From SABI01 sp963676605 (GTDB lineage: Bacteria > Spirochaetota > Spirochaetia > Sphaerochaetales > Sphaerochaetaceae): a stretch of DNA of 6,673 bases. The stretch lies in assembly GCA_963676605.2 (NCBI GenBank), contig CAXXSP010000053.1, positions 1 to 6,673 on the forward strand. Direction: 5' to 3'. Below, piece by piece: positions 1-6,081 of this stretch. Positions within the stretch are counted from its first letter, which is position 1, and every line of letters starts with the position of its first letter. Under the pieces are notes generated by a model. That model did not search any database. It was not told the origin of the DNA and saw only the letters and a program-made list of their open reading frames with translations. Both the position numbers and the translations under genes were made by a program.

Positions 1-1151
1 ACCTCAAGCCGTTCCCCCGGGTGTACCCGGTGCGCATCAACAAGTCTCCCGTCTCCTTCTTCCTTCGTGACAATCGCATAGCCCCTCTTGAGGATGCTTA
101 ACGGACTCAGAGCATGAAGTTCCTGCAGTCGGGCTTTCAGTTCCTGTTCTGTGTGCTTCACTTTCAGGCGAATCAGGTGTTCACCGGTACTGAACAGTTC
201 ATCACTGCGCTGTGAATACTCTCTGAGTCTCCAGGAGATTCTTTCGTGCATCATCTGAGGACTGTTGATATTCGTTGTTGTCCGTGCCTGTCTGATTCGG
301 TGATTCATCGAAAGGGCTATCTCTCTCATGCCCGCATTCAGCCGTTCCAGTATGGTTGCATATGAAGTGCTGACGAGTTCACCGGCGGCTGATGGGGTGG
401 GAGCCATCAGATCAGCGGCATAATCACTGAGCGCATGGTCTATTTCGTGTCCTACCGCACTGATCACAGGAATCTGACACTGGTATATCGCTTCGATGAC
501 CTGCGGTTCGCTGAAGGGAAGAAGGTCCTCCATCGAACCTCCTCCTCTGGTGACTATGAGTACATCGAGCTCCCTTGTCCTTGCAGCCTGAGCTATTCGC
601 TGAGCGATCATCTCTCCCGCCTTCTCACCCTGAACGAGGGTAGGATAGATAATGATCTGCAAGCCTCTACTGCGTCGTTCGAGAACATGGAGAATGTCCC
701 GGATGGCAGCCCCGGTGTCACTGGTAACCACACCGATGGTCGAGGGAAAGGGAGGTATAGGTTTTTTACGGACCTCATCGAAGTACCCAAGCGAGGCATA
801 GTGCCTCTTGCGTTCTTCGAGGAGTGCCAGGATATCACCCTCGCCTGCATAGCGTATCGACTCAGCTATGAGCTGGTAGGTTCCACGGGCAGCGTATACG
901 CTGATACTGCCACGTACGATCACCTTATCCCCATCAGCGGGAGTAAACGACGCATTTCTCTGGCGTGAACGGAACATCACCACCGACAGGCTGCTGAAAG
1001 CGTCCTTGATGGCAAAGTAGTAGTGTCCGCTCGCTGCCGGTCGGAAGTTACTGATCTCTCCTGTCACGAGGATGTTCGGAAACTGCATTTCGAGTTGTGC
1101 TTTTACAACCTGCGTGATTCCGCTTACACTGTATACCTGAGTTTCAGGCAT
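1..1151 (-). CDS. xseA: Exodeoxyribonuclease VII large subunit, C-terminus cut by the window edge
   Basis: Catalytic large subunit of exonuclease VII, which degrades single-stranded DNA from both ends to short oligonucleotides in the cytoplasm; it works with the small subunit XseB, whose gene is not in view. The visible 383 codons start MPETQVYSVS. An N-terminal OB-fold (about residues 1-100) contains the family signature GEISNFRPAASGHYYFAIKD (31-50). The nuclease domain shows TSDTGAAIRDI (143-153), RGGGSMEDL (202-210) and AVGHEIDHALSDYAADLMAP (232-251). D152, R202, H235 and D238 line up, at a constant offset of three, with the residues I recall as essential in the E. coli enzyme (D155, R205, H238, D241). 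A helical, probably coiled-coil stretch follows from about 260, then the typical LSPLSILKRGYAIV segment near the C-terminus. A few tens of residues are probably missing beyond base 1. The start is fixed by AAGGAG seven bases upstream (1159-1164). It lies 79 bp downstream of the membrane protein gene, so co-transcription is plausible. The reading frame is intact. Confidence 0.96.
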   Translation of the reverse strand, partial: MPETQVYSVSGITQVVKAQLEMQFPNILVTGEISNFRPAASGHYYFAIKDAFSSLSVVMFRSRQRNASFTPADGDKVIVRGSISVYAARGTYQLIAESIRYAGEGDILALLEERKRHYASLGYFDEVRKKPIPPFPSTIGVVTSDTGAAIRDILHVLERRSRGLQIIIYPTLVQGEKAGEMIAQRIAQAARTRELDVLIVTRGGGSMEDLLPFSEPQVIEAIYQCQIPVISAVGHEIDHALSDYAADLMAPTPSAAGELVSTSYATILERLNAGMREIALSMNHRIRQARTTTNINSPQMMHERISWRLREYSQRSDELFSTGEHLIRLKVKHTEQELKARLQELHALSPLSILKRGYAIVTKEEGDGRLVDAHRVHPGERLE

Positions 1152-1204
1152 TGTCGGTCTCCTTACGGCAGATGCACCTGTCCGGTGACAGCATTCATGA
1201 TGTC

Positions 1205-1234
1205 ACTATAAGTCGGATTATTTGGCTGAATCAA
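1205..1234 (-). promoter_or_regulatory. Candidate promoter of xseA overlapping the upstream stop codon
   Basis: On the minus strand TTGATT (1229-1234) and TATAGT (1205-1210) are separated by 18 bp. The -35 element overlaps the stop codon of the membrane protein gene (1231-1233). Transcription would begin near 1198 and give a leader of about 45 bases. That leader holds a small hairpin, CTGTC-ACCG-GACAG (1178-1191), and a competing pairing GTGACA (1201-1206) with TGTCAC (1185-1190). The match to consensus is moderate, so this may only supplement transcription from upstream. Confidence 0.35.
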
Positions 1235-1863
1235 TCGTGTGCCTCACTGTTCATTTCCTCTCTGGAAGAGGTTTCCTGTTTTTTTCTGGTTCCGTTCTGG
1301 ATTAACACACCCGAACCGATCAGGATTACTGCCAGTATGACAGTCACCGCAGTAGTGAAATAGTAGAAAGAAGAGAACAGGAGTGACAGTGCTGTACCTC
1401 CTGCCGCAGAGGAAGCGATGATGGCAGTCCATCGCCGAAAGCGGTATTCGGCGATAAACAGCACGAACACAAGAAGGATGTACACAATCGACGCGACTAG
1501 ATAGCTGATACTCTGATGTGTCAGCAGGGTAAGACCGACAGGGACGGAAGAGGGTGCGAGGATGATGAGAACAGAGGGAGCAGCTTTTCTGCAGAAACGG
1601 GTGACCAGGTAGGTTGTCAGTAAGGTCATGCCGATAATGATCAGTGACTGATAAAACGGTAACTGAGTGGCCCATTCGAGCAGCTCCTGGAATGTCGGCA
1701 GAGCGGGAGCTGAAGTCTGAAAAGAGAAGAATGCCAGGTGGAATGCGAACAGGAGTGAAAAGAAGAGGGAGATTCCCAGTGCATAGGAAAAGAAAGCTCC
1801 ATGAAAGAGAAGGAACGCGCTTATCAGAGAGAGCGGGATCATCAATGTCGCAGGTATCGTCAT
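1231..1863 (-). CDS. Multi-spanning membrane protein of unknown function upstream of xseA
   Basis: I do not recognise the family. The 210-residue product is strongly hydrophobic, with about six or seven likely membrane segments: roughly residues 3-21, 24-48, 70-88, 95-114, 117-139, 145-168 and 170-189. It ends in a charged, soluble tail (RKKQETSSREEMNSEAHD). Basic residues cluster after segment three (RFCRK, 89-93) and segment five (RFRR, 141-144), which would put these loops in the cytoplasm by the positive-inside rule. No signal peptide, lipobox or catalytic motif is visible. The start ATG is supported by AAGGGGA (1871-1877) with a seven-base spacer. A second frame on the same strand is also open over nearly the whole length (1867-1244, from a GTG) but lacks coherent membrane or domain character, so the hydrophobic frame was chosen. 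An intrinsic terminator ends five bases before the ribosome binding site, which makes its promoter unclear. It is followed by xseA after 79 bp. Function and partners are unknown. Confidence 0.72.
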   Translation of the reverse strand: MTIPATLMIPLSLISAFLLFHGAFFSYALGISLFFSLLFAFHLAFFSFQTSAPALPTFQELLEWATQLPFYQSLIIIGMTLLTTYLVTRFCRKAAPSVLIILAPSSVPVGLTLLTHQSISYLVASIVYILLVFVLFIAEYRFRRWTAIIASSAAGGTALSLLFSSFYYFTTAVTVILAVILIGSGVLIQNGTRKKQETSSREEMNSEAHD

Positions 1864-1869
1864 ACACCC

Positions 1870-1931
1870 ATCCCCTTAAGTAAAAAGACAGCTCCGAGGA
1901 GCTGTCTCTTTTGTAGTGCGGATCCCCTTAA
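1870..1931. repeat. 10-bp direct repeat bracketing the terminator
   Basis: The word ATCCCCTTAA occurs exactly at 1870-1879 and again at 1922-1931, with 42 bp including the terminator hairpin between the copies. On the minus strand the first copy met contains the ferredoxin stop codon, and the second supplies the ribosome binding site AAGGGGA of the membrane protein gene. The flanking bases differ, so the identity is limited to ten bases. Confidence 0.8.
1881..1911 (-). terminator. Intrinsic terminator of the ferredoxin gene
   Basis: A perfect 9-bp inverted repeat, GACAGCTCC (1898-1906 read on the minus strand) and GGAGCTGTC (1887-1895), has a two-base centre (in practice a four-base loop). 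It is followed on the minus strand by five T (1882-1886). It begins 21 bases after the ferredoxin stop codon. The plus strand also has TCTTTT after the stem, so it could work in both directions, though no plus-strand gene ends here. Confidence 0.85.
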
Positions 1932-2095
1932 TCTGGTATGATTGCGCCTGTAGGACATGCATCCACACAAGCTCCGCAACTGATACAGACATCAGCGTCG
2001 ATGACATAGATATCGCCTTCGCTGATTGCATCAACCGGACATTCCGGCAGACATGCGCCGCAAGCAACACATGAATCGGTGATTTGATAAGCCAT
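1928..2095 (-). CDS. 2[4Fe-4S] ferredoxin, clostridial type
   Basis: Small soluble electron carrier of 55 residues, the usual size for this family. Two CxxCxxCxxxCP motifs are complete: C9, C12, C15, C19 with P20, and C37, C40, C43, C47 with P48. These hold two low-potential [4Fe-4S] clusters. Such proteins pass electrons to and from enzymes like pyruvate:ferredoxin oxidoreductase, hydrogenases or Rnf; the partner cannot be told from this window. The same frame stays open upstream to 2257, but the ATG at 2095 gives the canonical MAYQITDSC start. It has AAAGGAG seven bases before it (2103-2109) and lies downstream of a good promoter, so the longer form is rejected. The gene looks monocistronic: its own promoter is upstream and a strong hairpin terminator lies just after the stop. 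It is divergent from topB, with 154 bp between the start codons. The protein is acidic. Confidence 0.95.
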   Translation of the reverse strand: MAYQITDSCVACGACLPECPVDAISEGDIYVIDADVCISCGACVDACPTGAIIPD

Positions 2096-2126
2096 ATTAG
2101 GACTCCTTTCAAACAGGATATGTGTG

Positions 2127-2155
2127 ACTATATACTCATCAACTTGGTACGTCAA
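2127..2155 (-). promoter_or_regulatory. Sigma70-type promoter of the ferredoxin gene
   Basis: On the minus strand TTGACG (2150-2155) and TATAGT (2127-2132) are separated by exactly 17 bp, one mismatch to consensus in each box. The predicted start near 2120 leaves a leader of about 25 bases that carries the ribosome binding site AAAGGAG. Confidence 0.8.
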
Positions 2156-2180
2156 GGGGAACTCTCCAGTGATGAACCTC

Positions 2181-2209
2181 TTGTTGAGGATCTCTCTTTT
2201 AGGTACTAT
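2181..2209 (+). promoter_or_regulatory. Candidate promoter of topB
   Basis: TTGTTG (2181-2186) and TACTAT (2204-2209) are separated by 17 bp. Each box is an incomplete match (three and four of six). It is correctly placed to give a leader of about 34 bases before the chosen start. A short hairpin CCTC-TTGTT-GAGG (2177-2189) overlaps the -35 box. Confidence 0.35.
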
Positions 2210-2232
2210 GAGGCACGAGAATAATGAAACAG

Positions 2233-2252
2233 AAGGAACGAGTGTGCATATG
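2233..2252 (+). promoter_or_regulatory. topB ribosome binding site and start choice
   Basis: AAGGAA (2233-2238) is the only good Shine-Dalgarno match near the start. Its distance to the ATG at 2250 is 11 bases, rather long. An in-frame GTG at 2244 sits five bases from it and would add only two residues (M-H) before MNKAIVLAEKPS. Family comparison favours the ATG, spacing favours the GTG. Confidence 0.55.
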
Positions 2253-4523
2253 AACAAGGCTATCGTACTTGCAGAAAAGCCCTCAGTTGCGAGAGAGATC
2301 GCAAAGGTTATCGGTGCCCATAAGAGGGCCAGGGGCTACATTGAAGGACCCTCTCACATCGTCACCTGGGCGCTTGGACATCTGATAGAACTCAGTGAAC
2401 CGGCAGCTTACTCCCCAAACTATAAACGATGGACTCTATCCTCCCTTCCTATGCTCCCGCAGGAGCTGACTCTTGAAGTCATGAAAGGAACACAGGACCA
2501 GTACGAGATTGTCAGTTCTCTGATGCACCGCGATGATGTGGATTCCCTTATTATCGCAACAGATGCAGGCAGAGAAGGGGAGCTCGTAGCACGATGGATC
2601 ATGAAGAAGGCCGGATGGAAAGGGGATGTGAAACGATTGTGGATCAGCAGTCAGACCCGACAGGCGATTGAGGACGGATTTTCTTCTCTGAAACCTGCAG
2701 AGCTCTTCGACGGGCTCTATAGAGCCGGAGAAGCAAGAAGTGCCGCCGACTGGTATGTCGGGATGAATGTCACTCGTGCCCTGACCTGCCGTTTCAACTC
2801 GAGACTCTCCGCAGGACGGGTTCAGACTCCGACCCTTGCCCTGATGTGTGAGCGGGAGGATGAGAGAGAGGCCCATGAAGGTTCCATCTACTGGACTGTG
2901 AGGGCAAATCTGGGACTGTTCAGTGCTTCCCTTCATGATGAGGAGGGTGTCATGAAAGTGCCCTCGATGGAAAAACTCGATCAGATTGTGTCGGACCTCG
3001 ACGGCAGAGATGCTGCTGTGCAGGAGGTGGTGACGCAGGAGGTGAAGGACCAGCCTCCGCTTGCCTATGATCTCACAGAGCTGCAGCGTGATGCGAATAC
3101 TATCCTCTCGTACAGCGCGAAGGAGACCCTTGATATACTGCAGCGGTTATATGAAGTCCACAAGATAGTCACCTATCCTAGAACTGATAGCCGGTACATC
3201 ACTGAGGATATCGTGCCGACCCTGAGTGGCAGACTGCACGCGCTCAAGGATACCGATTTCGGTCAGCTCTCTATGATGTATCTTGATCACGGTTTCCCCG
3301 GAGACCTCTCCCGATTCGTTTCTGAGACCGATGTCACTGACCATCATGCGATCATCCCCACTGAACAGAAGGTGGACCTGAAGGTTCTGAACGAGAAAGA
3401 GAAGCATCTGTGGGCACTGATAACCTTGAGGTTTCTCGAGGTTCTCAGCGCCGACTATATCTACGATTCAAGCGCAGTCGTACTCAGCTCCGCAGGCTAT
3501 ACGTTCAAGACACGCTTTATCACTAAGAAACAGAACGGCTGGCGTGACATGAGAGCATTTGCCCCTGAGGCTCTGAAAAAAGGGGAGAAGGAAGATCTGC
3601 TCGGGGATGATGCTCTGCCCGCGTCTGTCGCTGCAGGAGCTTCATTCACGATTCGCAAGGTCCGCACCCGCAAAGTAAGTGACAGGCCACCTGAGCGCTA
3701 CAGTGAAGCAACCCTTCTTTCAGCCATGGAGCATGCAGGCAGGTTTGTCGATGAGGCTGATATGAAAAAGAGTCTCAAGGGAGGAATCGGCACTCCCGCC
3801 ACTCGAGCGGACATTATTGAGAAACTGATACAGAACCACTATATTGAACGGGAAGGGCGCCACCTTGTACCCACCAGTTATGGGAGAGAACTCATTCGGC
3901 TTGCACCTGAGATGCTTCGCTCACCTCTTCTTACCGCCCAGTGGGAGTCCCGTCTCAGTGCAATCAGTGATGGCTCCCACTCCTATGAATCTTTCATATC
4001 GGACATCAAAAAAGAGACAGCATCCCTTGTTTCCTCGATCGCACAGAGCAGGGAACGGTTTTCCCCTCAGGACCCTGATGCGAAAATCTGTCCCTATTGT
4101 TCGAAACCCATGATCAAAGCACGCGATAATGAGGGTAGAGTGCACAATATATGTCTTGCACTGAACTGTTCGTATGAAGAGATGCTTGTTCCTCCCAGGA
4201 CAACCAGGCAGGTGAGTGTGAAACGTGTTAAAACAGGTGCAGGAGGAAGAGAACGCAAAGTCGTCGTCAAGACCAGCGATGCTCCTCCTGCAGTTCCCGT
4301 TACTGTAGAAGTCGTTCGTGAGAGCAAGATGAGAGCGCGTCCGGCACATGGTGAGAGACTCCGGAAGGGGCCTCGGAAGGGTGACGATACCAGGCAAAAG
4401 AGTGAGCAGCGGCCGAAGAATACTCCCAGAGATACTTCTATGAGTACAGGAGCCACCTTCGCCGACCTGCTTGCGGAAAGCGAGAGGAGAAAAAAGGATC
4501 GGGACAGGAAGAAGAAGCGTTAA
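2250..4523 (+). CDS. topB: DNA topoisomerase III (type IA)
   Basis: Type IA topoisomerase that cuts one DNA strand through a 5'-phosphotyrosine and passes the other strand, relaxing negative supercoils and separating linked intermediates in replication and recombination. The 757-residue product starts MNKAIVLAEKPSVAREIA. The TOPRIM domain carries the metal ligands E9 and the DAGREGE motif at 105-111; this variant of DxDREGE is, as I recall, normal for Bacillus-type TopB. ALTCRFNSRLSAGRVQTPTL (about 183-202) is the conserved DNA-gate segment. The catalytic tyrosine is Y309 in VTYPRTDSRYI. RPPERYSEATLLSAMEHAGR and KSLKGGIGTPATRADIIEKL follow, both typical. A single zinc ribbon is seen near the C-terminus (CPYC then CLALNC, encoded at about 4090-4170), then about 110 residues of low-complexity, strongly Lys/Arg-rich tail ending RRKKDRDRKKKR. 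The frame is open upstream to 2124, but those codons overlap the ferredoxin promoter and lack a ribosome binding site. It is divergent from the ferredoxin gene and followed by a glycosyltransferase gene with its own promoter, so it is probably transcribed alone. Confidence 0.96.
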   Translation: MNKAIVLAEKPSVAREIAKVIGAHKRARGYIEGPSHIVTWALGHLIELSEPAAYSPNYKRWTLSSLPMLPQELTLEVMKGTQDQYEIVSSLMHRDDVDSLIIATDAGREGELVARWIMKKAGWKGDVKRLWISSQTRQAIEDGFSSLKPAELFDGLYRAGEARSAADWYVGMNVTRALTCRFNSRLSAGRVQTPTLALMCEREDEREAHEGSIYWTVRANLGLFSASLHDEEGVMKVPSMEKLDQIVSDLDGRDAAVQEVVTQEVKDQPPLAYDLTELQRDANTILSYSAKETLDILQRLYEVHKIVTYPRTDSRYITEDIVPTLSGRLHALKDTDFGQLSMMYLDHGFPGDLSRFVSETDVTDHHAIIPTEQKVDLKVLNEKEKHLWALITLRFLEVLSADYIYDSSAVVLSSAGYTFKTRFITKKQNGWRDMRAFAPEALKKGEKEDLLGDDALPASVAAGASFTIRKVRTRKVSDRPPERYSEATLLSAMEHAGRFVDEADMKKSLKGGIGTPATRADIIEKLIQNHYIEREGRHLVPTSYGRELIRLAPEMLRSPLLTAQWESRLSAISDGSHSYESFISDIKKETASLVSSIAQSRERFSPQDPDAKICPYCSKPMIKARDNEGRVHNICLALNCSYEEMLVPPRTTRQVSVKRVKTGAGGRERKVVVKTSDAPPAVPVTVEVVRESKMRARPAHGERLRKGPRKGDDTRQKSEQRPKNTPRDTSMSTGATFADLLAESERRKKDRDRKKKR

Positions 4524-4562
4524 TACATTTGCCGTAGATCCTTTACGAAGCAGCGAAAATGC

Positions 4563-4593
4563 AGCACTCCGGTAGAAGTATGTGCTTTTTTTT
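4563..4593 (+). terminator. Possible weak terminator after topB
   Basis: AGCAC (4563-4567) can pair with GTGCT (4582-4586) across a 14-base loop, and the stem runs into eight T (4586-4593). The stem is short. An alternative pairing, AAGTATG (4576-4582) with CATACTT (4594-4600), puts the T-run in the loop. It lies 40 bases after the stop codon, in the right place to end the topB transcript. Confidence 0.45.
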
Positions 4594-4600
4594 CATACTT

Positions 4601-4631
4601 TGTTCACATTATAGGTATGAACATATATAAT
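4601..4631 (+). promoter_or_regulatory. Promoter of the glycosyltransferase gene with an overlapping inverted repeat
   Basis: TTCACA (4603-4608, one mismatch) and a perfect TATAAT (4626-4631) are separated by 17 bp. The predicted start near 4638 leaves a very short leader of about 18 bases with a weak ribosome binding site (AGGG, 4645-4648). The inverted repeat TGTTCA (4601-4606) / TGAACA (4618-4623), centres 17 bp apart, covers the -35 box and the spacer. It looks like a repressor operator, but the regulator is not in view. Confidence 0.7.
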
Positions 4632-4655
4632 GAATATGTAGCATAGGGATAAACC

Positions 4656-5822
4656 ATGAGAATTCTTTTGACCGCAGATTCATATATTCCAGCAAAAAAC
4701 GGAGTAGTCACATCTCTGGTGAACCTTCGTGAGGGCCTGACCGCTCTCGGTCATGAAGTAAGAATCCTGACACTCAGCGACCGTCATCATACCTACTATC
4801 AGGATGGTGTGTGGTATCTCAGGTCAGTCTCTCTCGGACCGATGTATCCCGGTCTCCGCTTCCGTGATACTCTGGGCAGGAATACGTTGAATGACCTGAT
4901 ACGATGGAACCCGGATGTCGTCCATTCACAGAGTGAGTTCAGTACTTTCAGCCTGGCCAGACGCATTGCGAACACTGTGGGCGCACCGTTCATCCATACC
5001 TACCACACCCTCTATGAAGATTACACTTCTTACTTCTTCCCCTCTCGCAGGGGAGGTCGGGCGCTGGCTCAACGATTCAGCCGGTATGTGCTGTCTCACA
5101 CCGACGCAGTGATCGCTCCCACCGAGAAGATCCGTACGCTTCTGAAAATCTACGGGGTTAAGGTTCCCATAGAAGTGATTCCGACAGGTGTCAATGTAGC
5201 GCGATTCAGAGAGAGAAACCCCCAGGCGGTTCAGGCTCTCAGGTCACAGTACAGTATCGGCCCTGATGACTTTGTCATGCTGTACATCGGTCGTCTTGCG
5301 ACTGAGAAATCCATAGATGAACTGATCCGGTTCTTCCCGAAGGAAAGCAATCATATAAAACTGCTTATTGTAGGTGATGGACCTGAACAGGAGGCGCTCG
5401 AATCTCTCGTTGCTTCGCGGGATCTTCAGGATAGAGTCATTTTTGCAGGAGCGCAGGAGTATGAGGTTATTCCCCTTTTCTATCAACTCGGCAATCTGTT
5501 CTGCAGTGCCTCAAGGAGTGAGACCCAGGGGCTTACCTATGTCGAGGCACTCTCTTCGACCCTGCCGGTTCTGGGCAGAGCAGACAGCTGTATCGACGGA
5601 CTGGTTCAGGACGGTGTGAACGGCTGGCAGTATTCCAGCAGAGAGGAGTTTGTCAGGAATATAGACCTTCTCGCCGGCGATGATGCACTGCAATCAGAAA
5701 TGTCGTGCAATGCACGTGAGTCAAGCATTCCCTATTCTCAGGAGACCTTTGCCCGCGCGGTGGAATCCTTGTATATGACACAGTGGACCAGAAAGAATAT
5801 GCAGAAAAACTGGTCAGCCTAG
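4656..5822 (+). CDS. GT4-family glycosyltransferase, diacylglycerol glucosyltransferase-like
   Basis: Retaining GT-B glycosyltransferase of 388 residues, a normal length for family GT4. The N-terminal acceptor domain begins MRILLTADSYIPAKNGVVTS, with the Gly-rich turn and the LGHEVRILT strand, and contains HSQSEFSTFSLARRIA and the very characteristic HTYHTLYEDYTSYF (H114, H117). The C-terminal nucleotide-sugar domain has IGRLATEKS (R213, K218), LLIVGDGPEQEALE and the EX7E motif E289-TQGLTYV-E297. No signal peptide or membrane span is visible, so it is probably cytosolic and bound at the membrane surface. The HTYHTxYEDY segment and the overall layout resemble bacterial 1,2-diacylglycerol 3-glucosyltransferases, which make glycolipids such as monoglucosyl-diacylglycerol from UDP-glucose. 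That substrate assignment is an inference; another lipid or polysaccharide acceptor is possible. A small basic tail (TRKNMQKNW) ends the protein. The start is set by AGGG seven bases upstream. It has its own promoter and no close downstream gene, so it is likely monocistronic. Confidence 0.93.
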   Translation: MRILLTADSYIPAKNGVVTSLVNLREGLTALGHEVRILTLSDRHHTYYQDGVWYLRSVSLGPMYPGLRFRDTLGRNTLNDLIRWNPDVVHSQSEFSTFSLARRIANTVGAPFIHTYHTLYEDYTSYFFPSRRGGRALAQRFSRYVLSHTDAVIAPTEKIRTLLKIYGVKVPIEVIPTGVNVARFRERNPQAVQALRSQYSIGPDDFVMLYIGRLATEKSIDELIRFFPKESNHIKLLIVGDGPEQEALESLVASRDLQDRVIFAGAQEYEVIPLFYQLGNLFCSASRSETQGLTYVEALSSTLPVLGRADSCIDGLVQDGVNGWQYSSREEFVRNIDLLAGDDALQSEMSCNARESSIPYSQETFARAVESLYMTQWTRKNMQKNWSA

Positions 5823-5854
5823 GATCCCGTTCACCGGTATTTTCGGGCAATATC

Positions 5855-5912
5855 GACAGATAGTCATATCGTTTCCGTACAGCAGAGGTGAGCGGAAACG
5901 GTGATGTCTGTC
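5855..5912 (+). other. Long imperfect stem-loop after the glycosyltransferase gene
   Basis: CGTTTCCG (5870-5877) pairs perfectly with CGGAAACG (5893-5900) around a 15-base loop. The pairing can be prolonged with a wobble, a bulge, CAT (5865-5867) with ATG (5904-5906), and finally GACAGA (5855-5860) with TCTGTC (5907-5912). It begins 33 bases after the stop codon. No T-run follows directly, so it is not a standard terminator. It could protect the 3' end of the message or be a Rho-type or protein-binding structure. Confidence 0.5.
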
Positions 5913-6057
5913 CATGCAGGGCTTTCATGCGAGGTGTTTCGATTCTTTTTTACAGTGGTCTGCTGTTTTTTCTTATCTCTGGTGTCTCCCCTATGATATA
6001 TTATAACAATTCCTGGAAAGGATGAGACTGACTACGCTGCTCAAACAAGGTATGTCC

Positions 6058-6081
6058 TGGTGCACCACGGGTGCGCACCCG
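6058..6081. repeat. Two adjacent palindromes sharing the GGTGC half-site
   Basis: TGGTGCACCA (6058-6067) is a perfect 10-bp palindrome. It is directly followed by CGGGTGCGCACCCG (6068-6081), a perfect 14-bp palindrome. Both contain the same half-site GGTGC facing GCACC, with centres 12 bp apart. They lie about 55 bp before the -35 box of the TAXI gene. Confidence 0.75.

Noticed and set aside
435..968. A 177-codon plus-strand frame opposite xseA
   Set aside because: It lies inside xseA, whose family motifs are continuous on the other strand; it has no recognisable product.
1166..1201. An 11-codon frame (MNAVTGQVHLP) just before xseA, considered as a leader peptide
   Set aside because: No ribosome binding site before its ATG and no run of regulatory codons.
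1244..1867. A 207-codon open frame on the minus strand, starting at GTG, overlapping the membrane protein gene in another frame
   Set aside because: Its translation has no coherent domain, and the overlapping frame gives a clean multi-span membrane protein with a better placed ATG. The openness probably reflects codon composition.
2124..2249. Upstream in-frame starts for topB, including ATG at 2208
   Set aside because: No ribosome binding site precedes them, they overlap the promoter region, and family proteins begin at the MxKxIVLAEKPS segment.
1928..2257. A longer 109-residue form of the ferredoxin
   Set aside because: The extra N-terminus would be encoded across the promoter and ribosome binding site; the 55-residue form matches the family exactly.
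2562..2582. DAGREGE instead of DxDREGE in the TopB TOPRIM domain, considered as a lost metal ligand
   Set aside because: As I recall, this form is normal in Bacillus-type TopB, with the equivalent D105 and E9 kept.
3921..4397. Long minus-strand frames opposite the topB 3' half
   Set aside because: Shadows of topB; no ribosome binding sites or recognisable domains.
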